This document shows, in pieces, positions 44,399 through 52,918 of a stretch of 64,000 nt of DNA. Source of the stretch: Variovorax sp. PAMC26660 (lineage in GTDB: Bacteria; Pseudomonadota; Gammaproteobacteria; Burkholderiales; Burkholderiaceae_C); the NCBI RefSeq assembly GCF_014302995.1, contig NZ_CP060295.1, positions 5,137,501-5,201,500 of the forward strand, read 5' to 3'. The notes beneath the pieces are model-generated. The model did not search any database, was not told the origin of the DNA, and was given only the letters and a program-made list of their open reading frames with translations. The position numbers and the translations under genes were made by a program. Each line of letters begins with the position of its first letter. Position 1 is the first letter of the stretch.

Positions 44399-44903
44399 CC
44401 GCCATTCCTCTCGTCGCTGATTGTTTTGCCGAATTGGCGTCAGGCCATTCTGTCGAGATTCGGTCAATGCGCAAGGCTGATGCGCGAGGACGTGGAAGGG
44501 CGCGACACCTATTTGCATCAATTTTGGGAAAGCAGATGAAAGAGGGAAAACTTTGTTCTGACGCAATGAGTCGACTATTTTTTTGTGCACCCTCTTGCGA
44601 TGAACGGCATGCAAATGAATGACATGGCGGGCCGCGCGATGGCAGGCTTTCCGGAACCTGTTTTCAGAATCGACAAGTCGTCCCATGCCATCGTCGATCA
44701 GCACTTCTCGCGCTGAGCCGAAGGCGATCTGCAGCTACAAATTCAACGCATCGGCCTTCGGGTTTTCGATAACTAAAGTCACTTGATTTAGTCGCCTCGC
44801 TGACCGATAGTCCTCCTGCGTTCGGATACCGCGCCTTCTTGCAGGGCACGCATCCGGTTCAACAGACCGCAGGCGCATGGCCGCCTGCCCACGGAGACAA
44901 ACC
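44399..44903. other. 505-bp divergent intergenic region between the asp operon and the sugar ABC operon
   Basis: No confident gene. A 38-codon open frame at 44600-44716 (MNGMQMNDMAGRAMAGFPEP ...) has no recognisable homology or clear ribosome site. The stretch around 44520-44590 is AT-rich and may hold the asp-operon promoter. The region 44750-44800 (GATAACTAAAGTCACTTGAT) is also AT-rich and may serve the ABC operon. No perfect operator palindrome was identified by eye. Confidence 0.45.
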
Positions 44904-45905
44904 ATGTTCAGCTCCCGCTCCATCCTGGCCATGGCGGCCATGTCTTTGGCCGCATCGGCCGCCTTTGCAGCAGACCAGCCCATCATCGGCCTGGTCACCA
45001 AGACCGAGACCAACCCCTTCTTCGTGAAGATGAAGGAAGGCGCGCAGGAAGAAGCCAAGAAGCTCGGCGCCAAGCTGCTGTCGGGCGCGGGCAAGGCCGA
45101 CGGCGACAACGCGGGCCAGATCACCGCGATGGAAAACATGATCGCGGCCGGCGCCAAGACCATCCTGATCACGCCGAGCGACGCGAAGGCCATCGTGCCG
45201 GCGATCAAGAAGGCGCGCGACAAGGGCATCATGGTGATCGCGCTCGACAGCCCGGCCGATCCACCGGATGCCACCGACGCGCTCTTCGCCACCAACAACT
45301 ACACCGCCGGCGTGCTGATCGGCGAATACGCCAAGGCCGCGATGGCCGGCAAGACGCCCAAGATCGTCGCGCTCGACCTGCTGCCGGGCCACCCGGTGGG
45401 CGCGCAACGCCACAACGGTTTCATGAAGGGCTTCGGGCTCGCAGCGAACGACGCCAAGTCGAACGAACTGTCGAAGGCGCCAGAGATCGTCTGCATGGCC
45501 GACAGCTACGGCGACCAGGCCAAGGCGCAGACGGTGATGGAAAACTGCCTGCAGAAGGCGCCCGAGGTGAACCTGGTCTACACGATCAACGAACCCGCAG
45601 CGGCCGGTGCCTACAACGCGCTCAAGCGCGCAGGCAAGGAGAAGGGCGTGATGATCGTCTCGGTCGACGGCGGTTGCCAGGGCATCAAGGACACCAACGC
45701 CGGCATCATCGCCGCGACCTCGCAGCAGTACCCGCTGAAGATGGCCGCCATGGGCGTGGCCGCGGGCGTGGAGTTCGCCAAGACCGGCAAGAAGGCCACG
45801 GGTTATGTCGACACCGGCGTGACGCTGATCGCCGGCAAGAGCGTGACGGGTGTCGAAAGCAAGGACACCAAGACCGGCGCCGAGTTGTGCTGGGGCAAGA
45901 AGTAA
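44904..45905 (+). CDS. frcB: Sugar ABC transporter substrate-binding protein (FrcB-like)
   Basis: A 333-residue periplasmic protein of the ribose/fructose-binding family. Signal peptide residues 1-23 end ASAAFA. Mature sequence: DQPIIGLVTKTETNPFFVKMKEGAQEEAKKLGA, ITPSDAKAIVPAIKKARDKGI, ALDLLPGHPVGAQRHNGFMKGFG and VSVDGGCQGIKDTNAGIIAATSQQYP. The closest named family I recognise is FrcB of rhizobia (fructose). The ATG at 44904 follows GGAGA by 7 bp. The permease starts 40 bp after the stop. Confidence 0.85.
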   Translation: MFSSRSILAMAAMSLAASAAFAADQPIIGLVTKTETNPFFVKMKEGAQEEAKKLGAKLLSGAGKADGDNAGQITAMENMIAAGAKTILITPSDAKAIVPAIKKARDKGIMVIALDSPADPPDATDALFATNNYTAGVLIGEYAKAAMAGKTPKIVALDLLPGHPVGAQRHNGFMKGFGLAANDAKSNELSKAPEIVCMADSYGDQAKAQTVMENCLQKAPEVNLVYTINEPAAAGAYNALKRAGKEKGVMIVSVDGGCQGIKDTNAGIIAATSQQYPLKMAAMGVAAGVEFAKTGKKATGYVDTGVTLIAGKSVTGVESKDTKTGAELCWGKK

Positions 45906-45945
45906 ACAAGCGAACAGAACAGAGAGCCCCAGGGAGAACACACCG

Positions 45946-46905
45946 ATGGCGAAATCCGCAACGCACCACATTCCGTGGGGCGCCCTGGGGCCGTGGCTGG
46001 CCCTTCTTGGCGCATGCATTTTCTTTGCGACCCAGTCCGACCGTTTCCTCACGGGCGGCAACCTCTCGCTGATCCTGCAGCAGGTGATGGTGGTCGGCGT
46101 GATCGCCATCGGCCAGACGCTCATCATCCTCACCGCGGGCATCGACTTGTCGTGCGGCATGGTGATGGCGTTGGGCGGAATCATCATGACCAAGTTCGCG
46201 ACCGAGCTGGGCATGCCGGTGCCGGTGGCCATCCTGTGCGGCATCGGTGTGACCACGCTGTTCGGTTTGCTCAACGGCCTGCTGGTCACGCGCATCAAGC
46301 TGCCGCCTTTCATCGTGACGCTGGGCACGCTGAACATCGCCTTCGCGATCACTCAACTCTATTCGTCGTCGCAGACCATCACCGACCTGCCCGCCGGCCT
46401 CACGGGGCTGGGCACCACCTTCGCCATCGGCAGCGCCGAAGTGGCGTGGGGCTCGGTGCTGATGGTGGCGCTCTATGCGCTTGCGTGGTTCGTGCTGCGC
46501 GAGACGGCGGCGGGGCGTCATATCTACGCGGTCGGCAACAACGCCGAGGCCACGCGGCTGGTCGGCATTCCGACGCAGCGCGTGCTGCTCGGTGTGTACG
46601 TGGCGGCGGGTGTGCTGTATGGCATTGCCTCGCTGTTGTCGGTGGCACGCACTGGCGTGGGCGACCCGAACGCAGGCCAGACCGAGAACCTCGACGCCAT
46701 CACGGCGGTGGTGCTCGGCGGCACCAGCCTGTTCGGCGGACGCGGCATCGTGCTGGGCTCGCTGATCGGTGTGCTGATCGTGGGCGTGTTCCGCAACGGG
46801 CTCACGCTGATGGGCGTGTCGTCGATCTACCAGGTGCTGGTGACGGGCGTGCTCGTGATTCTTGCGGTGGCTGCTGATCAGCTGTCGCGTCGGGGAGCTC
46901 GCTAG
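45946..46905 (+). CDS. frcC: Sugar ABC transporter permease (FrcC-like)
   Basis: A 319-residue RbsC-type permease with about ten hydrophobic segments. Typical stretches are IAIGQTLIILTAGIDLSCGMVMALGG, LPPFIVTLGTLNIAFAITQLYSS, RETAAGRHIYAVGNNAEATRLVGI and TAVVLGGTSLFGGRGIVLGSLIGVLIVGVFRNGLTLMGVS. The partner ATPase is encoded downstream, but the 253-bp composite repeat (copy 3) and two short flanks separate them by 416 bp, which is unusual for this operon type. Confidence 0.9.
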   Translation: MAKSATHHIPWGALGPWLALLGACIFFATQSDRFLTGGNLSLILQQVMVVGVIAIGQTLIILTAGIDLSCGMVMALGGIIMTKFATELGMPVPVAILCGIGVTTLFGLLNGLLVTRIKLPPFIVTLGTLNIAFAITQLYSSSQTITDLPAGLTGLGTTFAIGSAEVAWGSVLMVALYALAWFVLRETAAGRHIYAVGNNAEATRLVGIPTQRVLLGVYVAAGVLYGIASLLSVARTGVGDPNAGQTENLDAITAVVLGGTSLFGGRGIVLGSLIGVLIVGVFRNGLTLMGVSSIYQVLVTGVLVILAVAADQLSRRGAR

Positions 46906-46976
46906 CATGAGACGCTCCTTTTGTCTTCGCGCACTTTGTGTTGCTGTTGGGTCGGCTCTTGGTGTTTCGGGCTGCT

Positions 46977-47229
46977 GTTCAGGGCGTCGCTCACGCCGAC
47001 ACGGTGCTCTTTTTCGCGAATGTCCCCCGCTTCGCTCCTCCTTTATTTCGCGAAAAAGAGCCCCGTATCGACGTGAGCGTTGGACCGAGCGGTGGTTGAT
47101 CGCAGGATCACCAGCAGCGTGCCCATGTGCGAATGACACCGGGTGCTCCCCGCAGCGAAATAAAGGAGGAGCGAAGCGGGGGACATTCGCGGAGGGGAGC
47201 TCCTGGTGCCATTCGCACGCACCCCGAAT
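46977..47229 (+). repeat. Composite interspersed repeat, copy 3, inside the sugar ABC operon
   Basis: A 253-bp element between permease and ATPase genes, same orientation as copy 2. Ends are GTTCAGGGCG and CACCCCGAAT (7 of 10 paired). Half A keeps the perfect 15-bp arms GCTCTTTTTCGCGAA and complement around the 26-bp core. Half B arms (from about 47128 and to 47218) are more diverged on the right side than in the other copies. Both cores are unchanged. It would place two large hairpins in the operon transcript. Confidence 0.85.
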
Positions 47230-47321
47230 GCAGCCGCCCCCGAAACAGCAAAGTCAACAAAAGCACCTCGACCAGTTTCATGCGCGTCGTGGGGCGCACA
47301 CCAGCGTGATGGAAAACTGAA

Positions 47322-48119
47322 ATGAACGCAGTGGCAAACCCCAAGATCGTGATGCAGGCCAAGGGCCTGGTGAAGCGCTACGGCCAGGTCGTCGCACTCG
47401 ACGGTGTCGACTTCGAACTGCGCGAAGGAGAAATCCTCGCGGTGATCGGCGACAACGGCGCAGGCAAGTCTTCGCTCATCAAGGCGCTGTCGGGTGCGGT
47501 TGTGCCCGACCAGGGCGAGATCCTGCTCGACGGTGCGCTCGTGCACTTTCGCAATCCGCTCGATGCGCGCCGCGCCGGCATCGAGACGGTCTATCAAGAC
47601 CTGGCCGTGGCACCCGCCATGACCATCTACGAGAACCTCTTCCTCGGCCGCGAATTGCGTCGCCCCGGCTTCCTGGGCAACGTGCTTGGCATGCTCGACA
47701 AGAAGAAGATGCTGCAGGAAAGCATGGCGCGCATGTCCGACCTGAAGGTCGGCATCCAGTCGATGACGCAGGCGGTCGAAACGCTCTCGGGCGGACAGCG
47801 CCAGTGCGTGGCGGTGGCACGCAGCGCGGCCTTCGCGCGGCACGTCGTCATCATGGACGAGCCCACCGCCGCGCTCGGCGTGAAAGAAGGCAACATGGTG
47901 CTGGAGTTGATCCGCCGCGTGCGCGATCGCGGCCTGCCCGTGGTGCTCATCAGCCACAACATGCCACACGTGTTCGAGGTGGCCGATCGCATCCACGTCG
48001 CGCGTCTCGGCAAACGCGCCGCCGTGCTCAACCCGAAGAAGATCAGCATGAGCGACACGGTGGCCGTGATGACCGGCGCCATGACCGCCGACCAGTTGCC
48101 CGCGGAGGCGCATGCCTGA
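47322..48119 (+). CDS. frcA: Sugar ABC transporter ATP-binding protein (FrcA-like)
   Basis: A 265-residue ATPase with a single nucleotide-binding domain, in contrast to the double-domain RbsA type; this matches FrcA. Walker A is GDNGAGKSS (43-51), signature LSGGQRQCVAVARS and Walker B VVIMDEPTAALGVKE. The C-terminus NPKKISMSDTVAVMTGAM is typical. The only ribosome site is weak (GGAAAAC). The ROK gene overlaps its end by 8 bp. It lies downstream of the composite repeat, so dosage relative to FrcBC may be lowered. Confidence 0.9.
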   Translation: MNAVANPKIVMQAKGLVKRYGQVVALDGVDFELREGEILAVIGDNGAGKSSLIKALSGAVVPDQGEILLDGALVHFRNPLDARRAGIETVYQDLAVAPAMTIYENLFLGRELRRPGFLGNVLGMLDKKKMLQESMARMSDLKVGIQSMTQAVETLSGGQRQCVAVARSAAFARHVVIMDEPTAALGVKEGNMVLELIRRVRDRGLPVVLISHNMPHVFEVADRIHVARLGKRAAVLNPKKISMSDTVAVMTGAMTADQLPAEAHA

Positions 48120-49335
48120 TGCAGGAACCACTGCGCGCCCACCCGACCTGCTGCGCCCGCGCGGCTCCAACCAGGTCGGCATGCGCCAGTTCAACGAACG
48201 CGTGGTACTGCAGGCGCTGCGCGTTCACACGAGCCTGCCCAAGGCCGACCTCGCACGGCTGACCGGGCTGAGCGCGCAGACCATCGGGCTCATCACCGCG
48301 CGGCTCGAAGAAGACCAACTGATCGTCAAGCAGAGCCGCGTGCGCGGCCGCATAGGGCAACCTTCGGTGCCGCTGGCGCTCAACCCCGATGGCGCCTTCG
48401 CCATTGGCATCAAGGTCGGGCGGCGCGGCGCCGAATGGCTGCTGATCGACTTCACCGCGCAGGTGCGCGAGCGCCATGCGATCAGCTATGCCTTTCCGGA
48501 CGTGGAAGAGCTGTTGCCCGCCATCGCGCAGCACATCCATCGGTTGCGTGACGGGCTCGGGCCGTTGGCGGTTCGCAATGTCGGCGCAGGCGTGGCGGCG
48601 CCGTTCCAGCTCGGCGGCTGGCACCGCACGCTGGGGCTGTCGAAGGCGCAGTCCGACCGCTGGAACCAGATGGATCTGGCGGCCGAGGTGCGTGCGCGCA
48701 CCGACGTGCCGGTGAGCTTCGCGCGCGACACGGTGGCTGCTTGCGTGGCCGAACTGGTCGGTGGGCGGGGGCACGACCTCAAGAGCTTTCTCTACATCTT
48801 TGTCGATACCTTCGTGGGGGGCGGCCTGGTCATCAACTCGCACCTGCACACGGGTGGCCATGGCAATGCGGGTGCACTCGCTTCATTGCCCGTGCAGCCA
48901 CCCAGCGTCGGCGGCGCGCTGCCGCAGCAACTGATGGCGCAAGCCTCGCTGTGGGAGCTGGAGCAGCGCCTGCGCAGCGAAGGCCTCGATGCCACCGCAG
49001 CCTATGACGACCGCGCGTTGCAGGCGCCATACGCCGCCGCCACCCAGGCATGGCTGGCGACCGCATCGCAGGCGCTGGCGCACGCCATCGTGAGCGGCAC
49101 CGCGATGCTCGACCTGCCCGATGTGGTGATGGATGGTTCAATGTCGCGCGGGCTGCTGCAAGCGCTGCTCGACCAGACCCGCGCCGCCTTGGCGCAATGC
49201 AACTGGGAAGGCCTGTGGGCGCCGCAGCTACACGGCGGCAGGGCAGGCGCGCAGGCCTGCGCGCTCGGTGGCGCGATGCTGCCGCTGCACGCCAACTTCG
49301 CGCCTGATCACGATGTCTTCCTGAAGGCTGCCTGA
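48112..49335 (+). CDS. ROK-family transcriptional regulator of the sugar operon
   Basis: A 407-residue protein with an N-terminal winged helix (NERVVLQALRVHTSLPKADLARLTGLSAQTIGLITARLEEDQLI, about 28-72) and a ROK sugar-kinase-like domain (AFAIGIKVGRRGAEWLLIDF, VDTFVGGGLVINSHLHTGGHGNAGAL). The zinc motif CxCGxxGCxE of active ROK kinases is absent, as expected for a regulator. It overlaps frcA, so it is co-expressed with the transporter it likely controls; fructose or a related sugar would be the effector. Confidence 0.9.
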   Translation: MPDAGTTARPPDLLRPRGSNQVGMRQFNERVVLQALRVHTSLPKADLARLTGLSAQTIGLITARLEEDQLIVKQSRVRGRIGQPSVPLALNPDGAFAIGIKVGRRGAEWLLIDFTAQVRERHAISYAFPDVEELLPAIAQHIHRLRDGLGPLAVRNVGAGVAAPFQLGGWHRTLGLSKAQSDRWNQMDLAAEVRARTDVPVSFARDTVAACVAELVGGRGHDLKSFLYIFVDTFVGGGLVINSHLHTGGHGNAGALASLPVQPPSVGGALPQQLMAQASLWELEQRLRSEGLDATAAYDDRALQAPYAAATQAWLATASQALAHAIVSGTAMLDLPDVVMDGSMSRGLLQALLDQTRAALAQCNWEGLWAPQLHGGRAGAQACALGGAMLPLHANFAPDHDVFLKAA

Positions 49336-49347
49336 GACGGACTGCAG

Positions 49348-49752
49348 CTACTTCGCCTTGTCGCGCGAACGTGCGAGAGCGAGTGCTTCGGCGATCAGCG
49401 GCTTCACCGTCGCGAAGGTCTTCGCGCTCGGGTTGATGACGCTGACCCAGTACATCTTGGCGTACACGGGATGCGGCATCAGCTTGTCCAACGCGGCGTA
49501 GTCGACGCCAGCGGTATCCGCCTCGCCAAACAGCGCGCGAAAGGTCTCCTTGCCCACGCCAGTGTTCAGGCGGAACACGCCGGGGCGGTCCAGCTTCGAG
49601 GCGCTGTCGAACTCGCTGTCCTTCGTCACGATCGTGGCAAAGGGGAACTTGTTGTCCGCGTTGTGGAAGAAGAAGGTGTTGTCGTCAGCCACCTGAAAGT
49701 GGCCGCCGGCCAGGAGGTCGATGAAGTGTTCGGTGATGGCGTCTTCGGTCAT
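49348..49752 (-). CDS. DUF6194-like protein
   Basis: A 134-residue protein. The core KFPFATIVTKDSEFDSASKLDRPGVFRLNTGVG matches what I recall of the DUF6194 family, common in actinobacteria. FRALFGEADTAGVDYAALDKLMPHPVYAKMYWVSVINPSAKTF follows. No signal peptide or membrane helix is seen. Function is unknown. It begins 20 bp after the Bug receptor stop on the same strand and may be co-transcribed. Confidence 0.75.
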   Translation of the reverse strand: MTEDAITEHFIDLLAGGHFQVADDNTFFFHNADNKFPFATIVTKDSEFDSASKLDRPGVFRLNTGVGKETFRALFGEADTAGVDYAALDKLMPHPVYAKMYWVSVINPSAKTFATVKPLIAEALALARSRDKAK

Positions 49753-49772
49753 GGGCGCGATCTTGCCTGCGT

Positions 49773-50789
49773 TCAGGGATGCCAGCGCCGAAGGCCCAGT
49801 TCGTCTGCAAGCTGGCGATAGGTCTTGATCTGCGCCTGCACGTAGTCGTCGAGCGCGGGGCCGGTCAGGTCGAAGGGGTAGAGCCCGTGCTGTTCGCGCA
49901 ATGCGGCATAGCCGGGCGCGGCGCTCGCTTCGCGAAAGGCAGCGGTCCATGCGCGCACGGCGGCCTCGGGCACGTCCGCGCTCAGGTAGAGGCCGCGAAC
50001 GGTCGGCCACACCAGGTCCACGCCTTGCTCGCGCGCGGTCGGCACGCCGGTGAGCACACCGCCCAGGCGCTTGTCGGACAGCACGGCCAGCAGGCGCACC
50101 GTCGCGCCGCTCGCAATGGCCTGCAGGGCTTCGGCCGCGTCGCCGGGGAACACGTCGACGTGCTTGCCCTGCATTGCGCCCAGCGCGTCGCCGCCGCCCT
50201 CGAAGGACACGAAGCGCATGGCCTTGTGGTCGCGCCCCGCGGCGCGCACCAGCAGCGCGGCCTTCACCCAGTCCTGGCTGCCGACGGTGCCGCCCGCGCC
50301 GAAGGCGATGCGCGACGGCTCTAGCCGCAGCGCGGCGACCAGGTCCTGCAGGCGCTTGTAGGGCGAGTCGCGGTGCACCGCAATCACGCCGTAGTCGGTG
50401 CCCAGCGTGGCGATCCAGCGCACGGCCGATGGCGGATGCGGGCCGAAGCGGCCTTGCGCGAGGTTGAGCAGCGAGCCACTTGAAAACGCAACCAGCGTGC
50501 CCGGCCCGCCGAGGCGACCGGTGGCGATGCGGTCGAAGGCGACAGCGCCGATGCCGCCCGGCAGATAGCGTTGCGCCAACGGCGCACGTGCAGGGCGCAC
50601 CGCCTGCAACGCGTCGCGTGCGAGCGCGCAAGTCAATGCGAAGCCGCCGCCGGCCTTGGCGGGAATCACGCATTCGGCAGGGCCCTGCGAGGGATCGTCC
50701 GCCGCCATTGCGCGCAGGCCGAACCATGGCATCAGCAGCGCGGACAGCGCGCGAAGGGCATGGCGGCGGGTGGCGGGGATTGGCTGCAT
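49773..50789 (-). CDS. Bug-type (TctC family) periplasmic binding protein, copy 1
   Basis: A 338-residue tripartite tricarboxylate transporter-type receptor. The ATG at 50789 gives the signal peptide MQPIPATRRHALRALSALL...RAMA with a twin-arginine-like pair. The mature part has AKAGGGFALTCALARDALQ, YLPGGIGAVAFDRIA, GAGGTVGSQDWVKAALLVRAAG and DVFPGDAAEALQAIASG, a divergent Bug pattern. It lies 20 bp after tctE in a tctD-tctE-bug operon, so it may sense and present the ligand to TctE. No tctAB permease genes are nearby. Confidence 0.85.
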   Translation of the reverse strand: MQPIPATRRHALRALSALLMPWFGLRAMAADDPSQGPAECVIPAKAGGGFALTCALARDALQAVRPARAPLAQRYLPGGIGAVAFDRIATGRLGGPGTLVAFSSGSLLNLAQGRFGPHPPSAVRWIATLGTDYGVIAVHRDSPYKRLQDLVAALRLEPSRIAFGAGGTVGSQDWVKAALLVRAAGRDHKAMRFVSFEGGGDALGAMQGKHVDVFPGDAAEALQAIASGATVRLLAVLSDKRLGGVLTGVPTAREQGVDLVWPTVRGLYLSADVPEAAVRAWTAAFREASAAPGYAALREQHGLYPFDLTGPALDDYVQAQIKTYRQLADELGLRRWHP

Positions 50790-50808
50790 GAGTGTGGCGG
50801 CGTGCCGT

Positions 50809-52227
50809 TCAGGCAGCGGCAGGGCGAGGCCACCAGATGATCGCATGCAAGCCCGTGCCGGCCTCGCGGGATTCGAGTCGCAACTCGCCACGGTGCCGCT
50901 GCGCGATGGAGCGTGCAATGGCCAGACCGAGTCCGAATCCGCCCTTGCCTGCGCGCGCGCCACGCCGGAAGCGCTGGCCCAGCGCGGCGCGTTCTTCTTC
51001 GCTCAGGCCTGGGCCGTCGTCTTCGACGTTGAGGCTCCAGCCTGCCGCATCGCCCGCGGCGAAGAGCGTGATCGTTCCTTCGACGGGCGTGTAGGCGATG
51101 GCGTTCGTCACCAGGTTGCTCAATGCCTCGCGCATGAGCCCCCGATCTGCAGTGGCCGCAAATTCCGGCACGGGCGAATGAATGCCCAGGTCGATGCGCT
51201 TGGCACGCGCCAGCGGCAGCAGGTCGACCGCCACTTCGCGCAGCAGCGCCGCAAGATCGAATTCGGCGGGCTCGACCGATACCGTGTCGCTGCGGCCGAG
51301 CGCCAGCAGTTGCTGTGCGCTGCGCGTCGCGCGGCCGATCTCGGTGCCCAGCGCATCGAGCGCGACCTGCACCTGCGCCGGATCTTGTTCGCGCCGTGCG
51401 TAGTCGGCCTGCATCTGCAGCGTGGTCAGGTGCGTGCGCAACTGGTGCGAGGCATCGTCCAGAAACTGGCGCTGCTGCGTCACCAGGTCTTGCGTGCGTG
51501 ACATCTGCTGGTTGACCGCTGCCACCAGCGGCCGCACCTCGGCCGGCAGGTCGGCCTCCGCGATGCGCGTCAGGTCGTCGGGCGTGCGTGACTGCACCTC
51601 GCGCGCCAGCCGCGACAGCGGCCGCAGCGCCGCTGCGAGCGCAAAGGCGGTGCCGCACAACAGCATCGCCAGCACCAGCCCGTCACGCAGCGCTGCGCTG
51701 CGCACGAAGCGCGCGCTGAACTCCTGCCGCGAGCGCGTGCTCTCACCCACCTGGATCAGCACGCTGCGGCCCGCGCTGCCGGCTGGTGCGCGGTCGAGGT
51801 CACGCCGGTAGGCGGCCAGCCGCACGGCTTCGCCGAAGTAGATGGCGTCGTAGAAGGCCGGCACGCCCATCGCCAGTTCGACCGGCGGTGCGGGCAGGTC
51901 CGCGCTGCCCAGTTCGACCAGCCCGTCGGAGGTCGCGACCCGAAAGAACACCTGACCGCTGGCTGTCAGCTCGAAGAACTCGAACATCGTGTACGGCAGT
52001 TCGACCGAGAGGCCACCCGAGGCGGTCGAGATATTGGCGTCGATGGATTTCAGCGCGCCCAGCAGCGAGCGGTCGTAGGCCGCATTGGCAGCAGCCAATG
52101 CATCGTGCCGCGTCATCCACAGTTCGAGGCCCGTCACCACCAGCAGGGCGGGGAACAGCAGCAGCGCGAGCCGCTGCCACAGGCTCGCGCGGCGCAGCCG
52201 TTCACGCAGGCGCAGCAACGCGCTCAC
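50809..52227 (-). CDS. tctE: Sensor histidine kinase TctE
   Basis: A 472-residue inner-membrane kinase: helix about 18-37, a periplasmic sensor to about 180, helix about 183-203, HAMP, a dimerisation domain with His261 in DDASHQLRTHLTTL, and an ATPase domain with N (LSNLVTNAIAYTP), G1 (VEDDGPG) and G2 (GFGLGLAIARSIAQRH) boxes. The residue five after the phospho-His is His266, where HisKA kinases normally have Pro (HQLRTPL). It starts with a GTG adjoining the tctD stop. In related bacteria TctDE controls tricarboxylate uptake. Confidence 0.9.
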   Translation of the reverse strand: MSALLRLRERLRRASLWQRLALLLFPALLVVTGLELWMTRHDALAAANAAYDRSLLGALKSIDANISTASGGLSVELPYTMFEFFELTASGQVFFRVATSDGLVELGSADLPAPPVELAMGVPAFYDAIYFGEAVRLAAYRRDLDRAPAGSAGRSVLIQVGESTRSRQEFSARFVRSAALRDGLVLAMLLCGTAFALAAALRPLSRLAREVQSRTPDDLTRIAEADLPAEVRPLVAAVNQQMSRTQDLVTQQRQFLDDASHQLRTHLTTLQMQADYARREQDPAQVQVALDALGTEIGRATRSAQQLLALGRSDTVSVEPAEFDLAALLREVAVDLLPLARAKRIDLGIHSPVPEFAATADRGLMREALSNLVTNAIAYTPVEGTITLFAAGDAAGWSLNVEDDGPGLSEEERAALGQRFRRGARAGKGGFGLGLAIARSIAQRHRGELRLESREAGTGLHAIIWWPRPAAA

Positions 52228-52893
52228 TCAGTCCGCTTCCAATACGTAGCCGAGCCCGCGCAGCGTGACGATGCGCACGCCGCTGCCGTCCAGGCGCTTG
52301 CGCAACCGATAGACAAAAACCTCTACCGCCTCGGGGTGCACTTCTTCGTCGTCGGAAAACACCCGCTCCAGGATCTGCTGCTTGGACAGCGGCTCGCCAC
52401 TGCGCTGCACCAGCACGCGCAGCACCGCCAGCTCGCGCGGCGACAGGGCGAGTGCTTCGCCGTTCAGCGTGAAATGCCGCCGCGCGCTGTCGTACACCAG
52501 CGGGCCGCAAGCCAGGCGCGGATGCTCGACGCCGCGCGCCCGGCGCACCAGCGCATGCAGGCGCGCTTCCAGTTCGGCCAGTGCGAAGGGCTTGGCCAGA
52601 AAGTCGTCGGCACCCGCGTTGAGCGAGGCGACACGCTCGTTCACCGAATCGCGCGCCGTGAGAATCAGCGCCGGCAGCCGCTGGTCGCGCTCGCGCAGGC
52701 GTTGCAGCACCGTGTGGCCGTCCATGCCGGGCAGGCCCAGGTCGAGCACCAGTGCGTCGTGGTCGCGCTGCTGCAGCGCCCGGTCGGCCAGCCGCCCGTC
52801 GTCCACCCATTCGACCTGGATGCCCGCATGCTCCAGCGCCTTGCAGAGCCAGGTGCCCAGGGTGTGTTCGTCTTCGGCCAGCAGGATGCGCAT
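52228..52893 (-). CDS. tctD: Response regulator TctD
   Basis: A 221-residue OmpR-family regulator: receiver domain with acidic pocket AEDEH (6-10), phospho-acceptor Asp51 in ALVLDLGLPG and Lys in DDFLAKPFALAELEAR. The C-terminal winged helix contains LSPRELAVLRVLVQRSGEPLSKQQILERVFSDDEEVHPEAVEVFVYRLRKRL. It is directly followed by tctE without spacer. Citrate or another carboxylate is the likely input. Confidence 0.93.
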   Translation of the reverse strand: MRILLAEDEHTLGTWLCKALEHAGIQVEWVDDGRLADRALQQRDHDALVLDLGLPGMDGHTVLQRLRERDQRLPALILTARDSVNERVASLNAGADDFLAKPFALAELEARLHALVRRARGVEHPRLACGPLVYDSARRHFTLNGEALALSPRELAVLRVLVQRSGEPLSKQQILERVFSDDEEVHPEAVEVFVYRLRKRLDGSGVRIVTLRGLGYVLEAD

Positions 52894-52918
52894 GGCGCGA
52901 TGCTAGAGCGTGAAACGC

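Noticed and set aside
44600..44716. 38-codon open frame in the asp/ABC intergenic region
   Set aside because: No ribosome site, no recognisable family and several Met-rich start options; not enough for a gene call.
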